Positions 59,440 to 64,000 of a stretch of 64,000 nt of DNA are shown here, in pieces; position 1 is the stretch's first letter, and the number at the start of each line of letters is the position of its first letter. Under the pieces are notes generated by a model that searched no databases, had not been told where the DNA came from, and saw nothing but the letters and a program-made list of their open reading frames with translations. The position numbers were made by a program, and so were the translations under genes. Source of the DNA: Podospora bellae-mahoneyi (taxonomy: Eukaryota > Ascomycota > Sordariomycetes > Sordariales > Podosporaceae); contig NC_085882.1 of NCBI RefSeq assembly GCF_035222275.1, forward strand, positions 2,363,501 through 2,427,500, read 5' to 3'.

Positions 59440-60300
59440 GGCTTCCGGGGCAGATTTTAGCAATTGGTCATGGAATCAATGCCCGGGGGATGATGAAGAG
59501 GAGCAGAAATGTGGCCCTATGTGTCTTGTTTTGCCTGGCTGGCCGTGGAACAAGTACTTGTGTTGAAACAGCAAGGTAGAGCTCAGCGAGTGCCCGCCGT
59601 GTGCGCCGCAGCAAGCATCCCACTTCCATGAATTCCGATCCGTTGCTCCACGTCAGCTCGGCCTGTTCCTCGCCCTTGGAAGACAAGAGAACTGTTCCTT
59701 GCTCAGAAACAATGCATATTCTTACGTGTCATCTATAGGCCTGAGAAGCCAGCACGAGGTCCCCCAAGGAGGTTTTTAGTCAGGGCTTGCATCTTGATAA
59801 ATGCTACCGTGTTACAGCATGCAGCAGTCGCAGAGCGGCGCAAGAGATGGTGTTCACAGGTGGGGACTAATATTACGTAATCTTCAAGGTCACGGACCAA
59901 TCGTGGGTTTTTTTACCAACTCCAGGTTCTGCCAGCCGCGAAGAAACTTTCTCTTTTTCTTCTTTACATATTTCATCCTTCCCCCCGAATATTCTTGGAA
60001 TCCGCCCGCTGGTGCATTTATGTAACAGCAAATGTGGCCTTTTCATCTCTTGGGGAGAAGTAGACAAAACTATCCGCGCTTTATAATCCTGACATATCTC
60101 GAATTGATCGTGAAACATCAGTTCACCAAATGAGGGTGCCAGGTTCGCTTGGGGCGGACATGCTACTTCACCAGGAAACTTTGTGTGTGAATTGGATGTA
60201 TTTAAAAATCAACTAAAAACTGGCCAACAATGCAATTTTTTCTGCCTTGAGTCGGGGTATCAAGTACTCTTCTCCCTGCCTATATTGGGTATTATGCCCC
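59440..60300. other. Intergenic region
   Basis: RUD3 promoter and the 3' flank of the nucleolar RRM gene. Nothing else supported. Confidence 0.5.
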
Positions 60301-61584
60301 TCATGACTTCGTCTTCTTGTTCCTCGTGCTGCTCCTTGTCCCCTTTCTGGGTGTGTCCTCCTTGGGCTCCTTGGCAGCCTTAGTCTTTTTGACCTTGGTC
60401 ACCTTGGTCTCGACAACCGTCTCAACAACCTCTTCAATCTTCTCCTCAATCTTCTTCTCAACCTTTTCCTCGACGGCGGGAGGGGCCTCGATCTCCTTAG
60501 GAGCCTCCTCCTCGGCGGTTCCGTTCTCCAGTTGTGGCTTGGCCTCGGGAGCTTTGAGCTGAGGGATGTCAAACTCGTAGTCCATAAGATCCTTGAGCTT
60601 CTCAGCCCGCGCAAGCCGTCTCTGCTCCTCCTTTGTGATCTTGGCCTGCCATTGCGACTCGGAAAGCGGTCTTTCGAGCTGGTTGCCGGCCATCTTGTTC
60701 CAGGGGACGACCTTGAAGCGGCGGTTGGCGCCCTTGAAGAGGTCAGGGTGCACCTGCTCAGGCGGCACAACCTTGGCGGTAAGAATGTGGCCGAAGAGAA
60801 GGTACTTATCCATGGTGCGCGCCGCGATATCGGCCACCTCAGCCTCCGCAAACTCAATGAAGGCACGATGACGGCTGGCGCCTGTCTTCTTGTTGCGCAC
60901 AACTCTCAACTTGGTGATATCGCCGAATTGACCGAAGTACGCCCGGAGCTCGTGCTCGTAGAAACCGTGGGGGATGCGTCCGAGGTAAACGACGCCGGGG
61001 TTTCCACTGCTGACTGGGGTCTCCTTTTCCTTCTTCTCCTTCTTCGCCTTCTTGGACTTGGGGATCTTGCCGACATCCTGACCCTTCTGGAAGATCTCGC
61101 TGATCCGCGTTGGCTGTTCCTCCTCGTTGTCGCTGTCAAGGGCCTCAACTAGGGCTTGGGTCTCAAGATCGACCTCCTCGTCCTCCTCCTCAAAGTTCAC
61201 AGTCTCTTCCTCGACTGGTTCCTCGACCTTCTTGGCCTTCTTGGTGGGCTTCTCCTCCTTTGTTGGCTTTTTTTCCTTCTTCAGCGCCAACTTCTTGGGG
61301 GCCTCCTCGGCGACAACGTCCTTGGCGGGCTTCTGCTTCTTGATGACGACGGGGGAAGCATCCTCAGTAGCTGCGAAGACATGGTTAGACAATTATCGCT
61401 CCAAGACAAATATGGTGGGAGAAAACAAACCCTTGCGCTTCTCGGCCTTGGGGGTTCCGTTGGCGGCCTTCTTCTCCGTGGCAGAAGCTGTGAACCAACC
61501 ATTAGTATTCAGTTGTGTGTTTGCCGGATTTTGAATGAACAAACCCTTCGCCTTACGGCCTGCACCGTTAACTGTTCTGGCCAT
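60301..61584 (-). CDS. NOP15/NIFK-type nucleolar RRM protein
   Basis: Large-subunit (60S) ribosome-biogenesis factor. Exons 61545-61584, 61431-61487 and 60301-61370 encode 388 residues. A Lys/Glu-rich N-terminus precedes the RRM at about residues 158-236, with RNP2 VVYLGRI and RNP1 SRHRAFIEF. A conserved post-RRM segment (FKVVPWNKMAGNQLERPLSE) follows, diagnostic of the NOP15/NIFK group. The C-terminus is again Lys/Glu-rich and low complexity. Both introns are phase 1, use the less common donor GTTTGT, and have matching exon ends (AAGG before, CTTCTG or CTACTG after). The start is the ATG at 61584 (MARTVNGAGRKAK). Confidence 0.9.
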
Positions 61585-62908
61585 TGTGAATGTTGATGAT
61601 TGTGTGGGTTGCAGAACAGGATTGTTGCTGGGGCGGGCGCAAAAGTGCAATCCAATGGCTCCGTCCAGCGCTTCACCTCCAGAAAATTTCTGGATTCTGC
61701 CAGTGCGACCGCATCCTGGAAGGCGGTGAATTGCCAAGCTCTCTGGTTCCACCTTTAGCTGCACCCCTTGACCCACTCATGTTCACCCCTTCAACCTCAC
61801 TCTTGTCGACAGCTTCAATAACAGCCGATACAATACTATTTGGGGCCTTGTCAATATTGTATGTTCCGTGAACCCAGAACTCGTCAGTTTCAGCTGGTAT
61901 CGTCAGCAGCCATTATACCGTGACGGACAGTTTCCCTTCCATTATCTCGTTGCTCAACTCTCTTCTCACCCTTCTCAGACCATTTCTCATACCAAACCAC
62001 ATCCTTACAATCCACACTAGCACCTAGCTCATACCACGGGGGCTCAGGCATCTCTTCACTGCCAGAGAATTGCAGTAGTCAAACCATGCCTATGCCTTGT
62101 ATTTTGGTTGAAGATACTGCTCCTCCACAGCCTTAGTATCGGTTGCATGCTCAACAAGCTTGGTGCTCAAGGATACAGTTTTTACAGTTTTGGAGATAAA
62201 GAATGAAGGACGATGCTAGAGAACTCCATCCTGGTGTTTGGTAAGCTGCGGTTTTTCTCTATAAAAATTGTCTGGCATTGGGAGGTGTCGGTATAGGCAA
62301 CTTCGTCTTTATTGTCTTGAAGAAATCTTGTGTTTTGATGACACTAACTGCAGGACAAATTACAAGGGGGCGGCAGGATTTGAGCATCTTCGCCGAGCAT
62401 CGATGGCTGTACAACTTCGGTAGCTGTTTTCTCGGGTTTAATCTCAATCACCGTGCTAATATCGGGTAAGAAAGCCACATGAGAAGAAGAATGGAAATAG
62501 GGGCTTGGACCTCAGTATTGAATGGAATTGGTTCATGGGGTCATGTAGTTCTCCTGGATCTGCTCTTCCGGAGCCATGGCGAGAATACCCTCCAACACTG
62601 ATTATCAACCGTGAGGCACAGTCGTATGTTTGTGAATGATCTTTACCAGTAATTCCAGCTCATGTTGTAACAGAACCTTTGGTTTATGCTATCAAGACAG
62701 ATGCATGGAACCTGAGCTACGGAGTATAGCGCAGCTCATGCGATCTGCGCATCACCTTCTTGGGCAGCATGATACCTTCCAACAGATGTACGGCATATTT
62801 TCCTTCATCGTGTTTGTTGCCATTGCCTAGCAAGCTTGTCGCCAAGGCGAGTACTCCCTCGTTTCCAAGTTACCAAATGTATCAGCATCAACACCCCCAA
62901 TCTCACGA
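61585..62908. other. Intergenic region
   Basis: Promoter of the nucleolar RRM gene and 3' flank of the edge glycoprotein gene. Short frames only, none with domains. Nothing else supported. Confidence 0.45.
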
Positions 62909-64000
62909 TCATTTATTGAGAACGGTCACCCTTCTCTCCTTGACCCGCAGTTGTATCAAGCTCATGCCATCGAGTTCCGGTGTCTGCTGAAGCTCTGTTG
63001 TCCCTGGTGAAACCGGAAGTTCGCAAATTTCACCAATTGTCGAGTTTGGATCCTTCTTGGCCTGTCTACGCGGCTTGGCAGTCAAAGAGTCCCCGTGAAG
63101 CTGTGCCTTGTCCCATATGCCATTGTCGGCCCTTCGCTTCCTTAGCCTTCTTCGAATCAGATAGGCTACAACTCCAAAGAGAATGAACGGTGCTATCATG
63201 GAGCCCACGATGACTCCGATCAAGGCACTTCTGCCTAATGTGCCTTCGTCGTCATTTGAGTTGGATCCGGTGACTTCGAGGGTTAAAATAATTGTTTGTA
63301 TTAGGTATGACGAGAGGTTTGGCTTACCTGGCCCGGTGGCTGTTGTTGAAGCGCCGGTCCCTGGACAAGAACATGTCAGAAAACACTCTAAAAGAGTGGG
63401 GATGATATGAACTTACTTGAGAGTGAAGCAGTAGTTGTAGCACTGTTGGAGTTGCGGAGGCTTCAGTGGCTGTAAGATAAAGGGCTCTGCTTTGGGCAAG
63501 ATCATGGTCTGGGTTGTCAAAATCGTCGAAACGTCATGGTTGAAAATCTTGATTTTAACCGATTCCGTCGTGGTCAAGGTTTTAAAGTAGTCGGCCGGGT
63601 AGGTGACATCGGATTGTGGTAAGTTGCAAAAGCCCACCCAGAGTCCGTAGTTAGGGTCGAGAAATTCTCTTTGAATGTGGAGAGATCAGAAGTGCCCACT
63701 GTGAGACATTTATACACAAGTCGTAATTCCCTCGAAAGACGTTGTAGATAGTCGACCATGCGTATGAAGTTACATTCCTCATATCAAGAAACCCAGCAAA
63801 GTCTGGTATTAGTTGGCATCAAATCGCGACCTTTGATTCAAGTCGAGACCACTCATCGCAATACATTCCAGTACAGCGATCTGGCAAGGACAGATCGTCG
63901 TTGCCAACCTGGCGCCCTACATTTTGTATGGCCATGCATTGAGCGCTCCTGTGAGGCTCATGGAAACAGAGAGGTACGGTTGATGAAAGAGAGAATTTTG
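62909..64000 (-). CDS. Membrane glycoprotein-like gene, partial at window edge
   Basis: A gene runs off the right edge. Reading leftward, coding-like sequence gives AQCMAIQNVGRQVGND, then a likely intron (ACTAAT branch, acceptor near 63809) and NVTSYAWSTIYNVFRGNYDL. A 49-nt intron (GTGTAT to AAAG) would continue EFLDPNYGLWVGFCNLP and DYFKTLTTTESVKIKIFN. The last exons hold a Ser/Thr-rich stalk, one helix (LIGVIVGSMIAPFILFGVVAYL), basic RRRLRKRR and a cytosolic tail ending VTVLNK. This layout fits a fungal single-pass surface glycoprotein. I could not connect the extracellular part to the stalk in one frame with standard splice sites (about 63420-63520), so the gene may be broken there or I am missing an exon. 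Function unknown. Confidence 0.45.

Overview
The window is nuclear DNA of a filamentous ascomycete, most probably a Sordariomycete of the Sordariales (Podospora, Chaetomium or Neurospora type). The reasons are the short 50-100 nt introns with GTATGT/GTAAGT donors and CTAAC branch points, the moderately GC-rich coding sequence with long, variable UTR and intergenic DNA, and the protein set (PREG-type cyclin, RHO1, VTC, MRPL40, EMC10, GET1, RUD3). No rRNA, intact tRNA, CRISPR array or recognisable virus-like element was found. I traced 20 protein genes exon by exon or nearly so, plus one unresolved gene at the right edge.

Left part (1-15.6 kb): a MARVEL-type membrane protein (-), a long-chain acyl-CoA synthetase (+) and a very large NAD(P)H glutamate synthase gene, GLT1 (-, 6885-15618). 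GLT1 is the centrepiece. It encodes a 2753-residue precursor carrying a 633-residue full-length intein with a LAGLIDADG homing endonuclease. The intein sits immediately before the second cysteine of the [3Fe-4S] cluster motif. It fills an exon of its own: only three extein codons lie on each side, and both flanking introns are phase 0. The upstream intron is about five times longer than the others and holds a near-perfect hairpin.

Middle part (15.6-41 kb): a 5.7 kb stretch with no gene I can support, then APC15 (+), a BET1/SFT1-type SNARE (-), histone chaperone CHZ1 (-, with a 13-nt micro-exon), EMC10 (-), a PREG/PHO80 phosphate cyclin (-), an ARMC8/VID28 armadillo protein of the GID ubiquitin ligase (+), a VTC2/3-type SPX polyphosphate polymerase subunit (+) and mitochondrial ribosomal protein MRPL40/uL24m (-). 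PREG and VTC both belong to phosphate homeostasis and lie about 6 kb apart. The VTC upstream region carries a perfect Pho4/NUC-1-type E-box.

Right part (41-64 kb): RHO1 (+, with an unusual CVIA C-terminus), a 27-residue two-exon metallothionein-like gene (-), an AVT2-type vacuolar amino-acid transporter (-), a GPI-type aspartic protease (-), a PTAR1-like prenyltransferase-alpha-repeat protein (-), GET1 (+), a conserved fungal multi-pass membrane protein (+), golgin RUD3 (-), a NOP15/NIFK-type nucleolar RRM protein (-), and a cell-surface glycoprotein-like gene (-) that runs off the right edge.

Genes are on both strands and share no operon. Exon borders were set by hand from GT-AG sites, reading phase and family conservation. 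Items most worth following up are the intein-exon arrangement, the metallothionein-like microgene, the micro-exons and the tRNA-like element near 48.3 kb.
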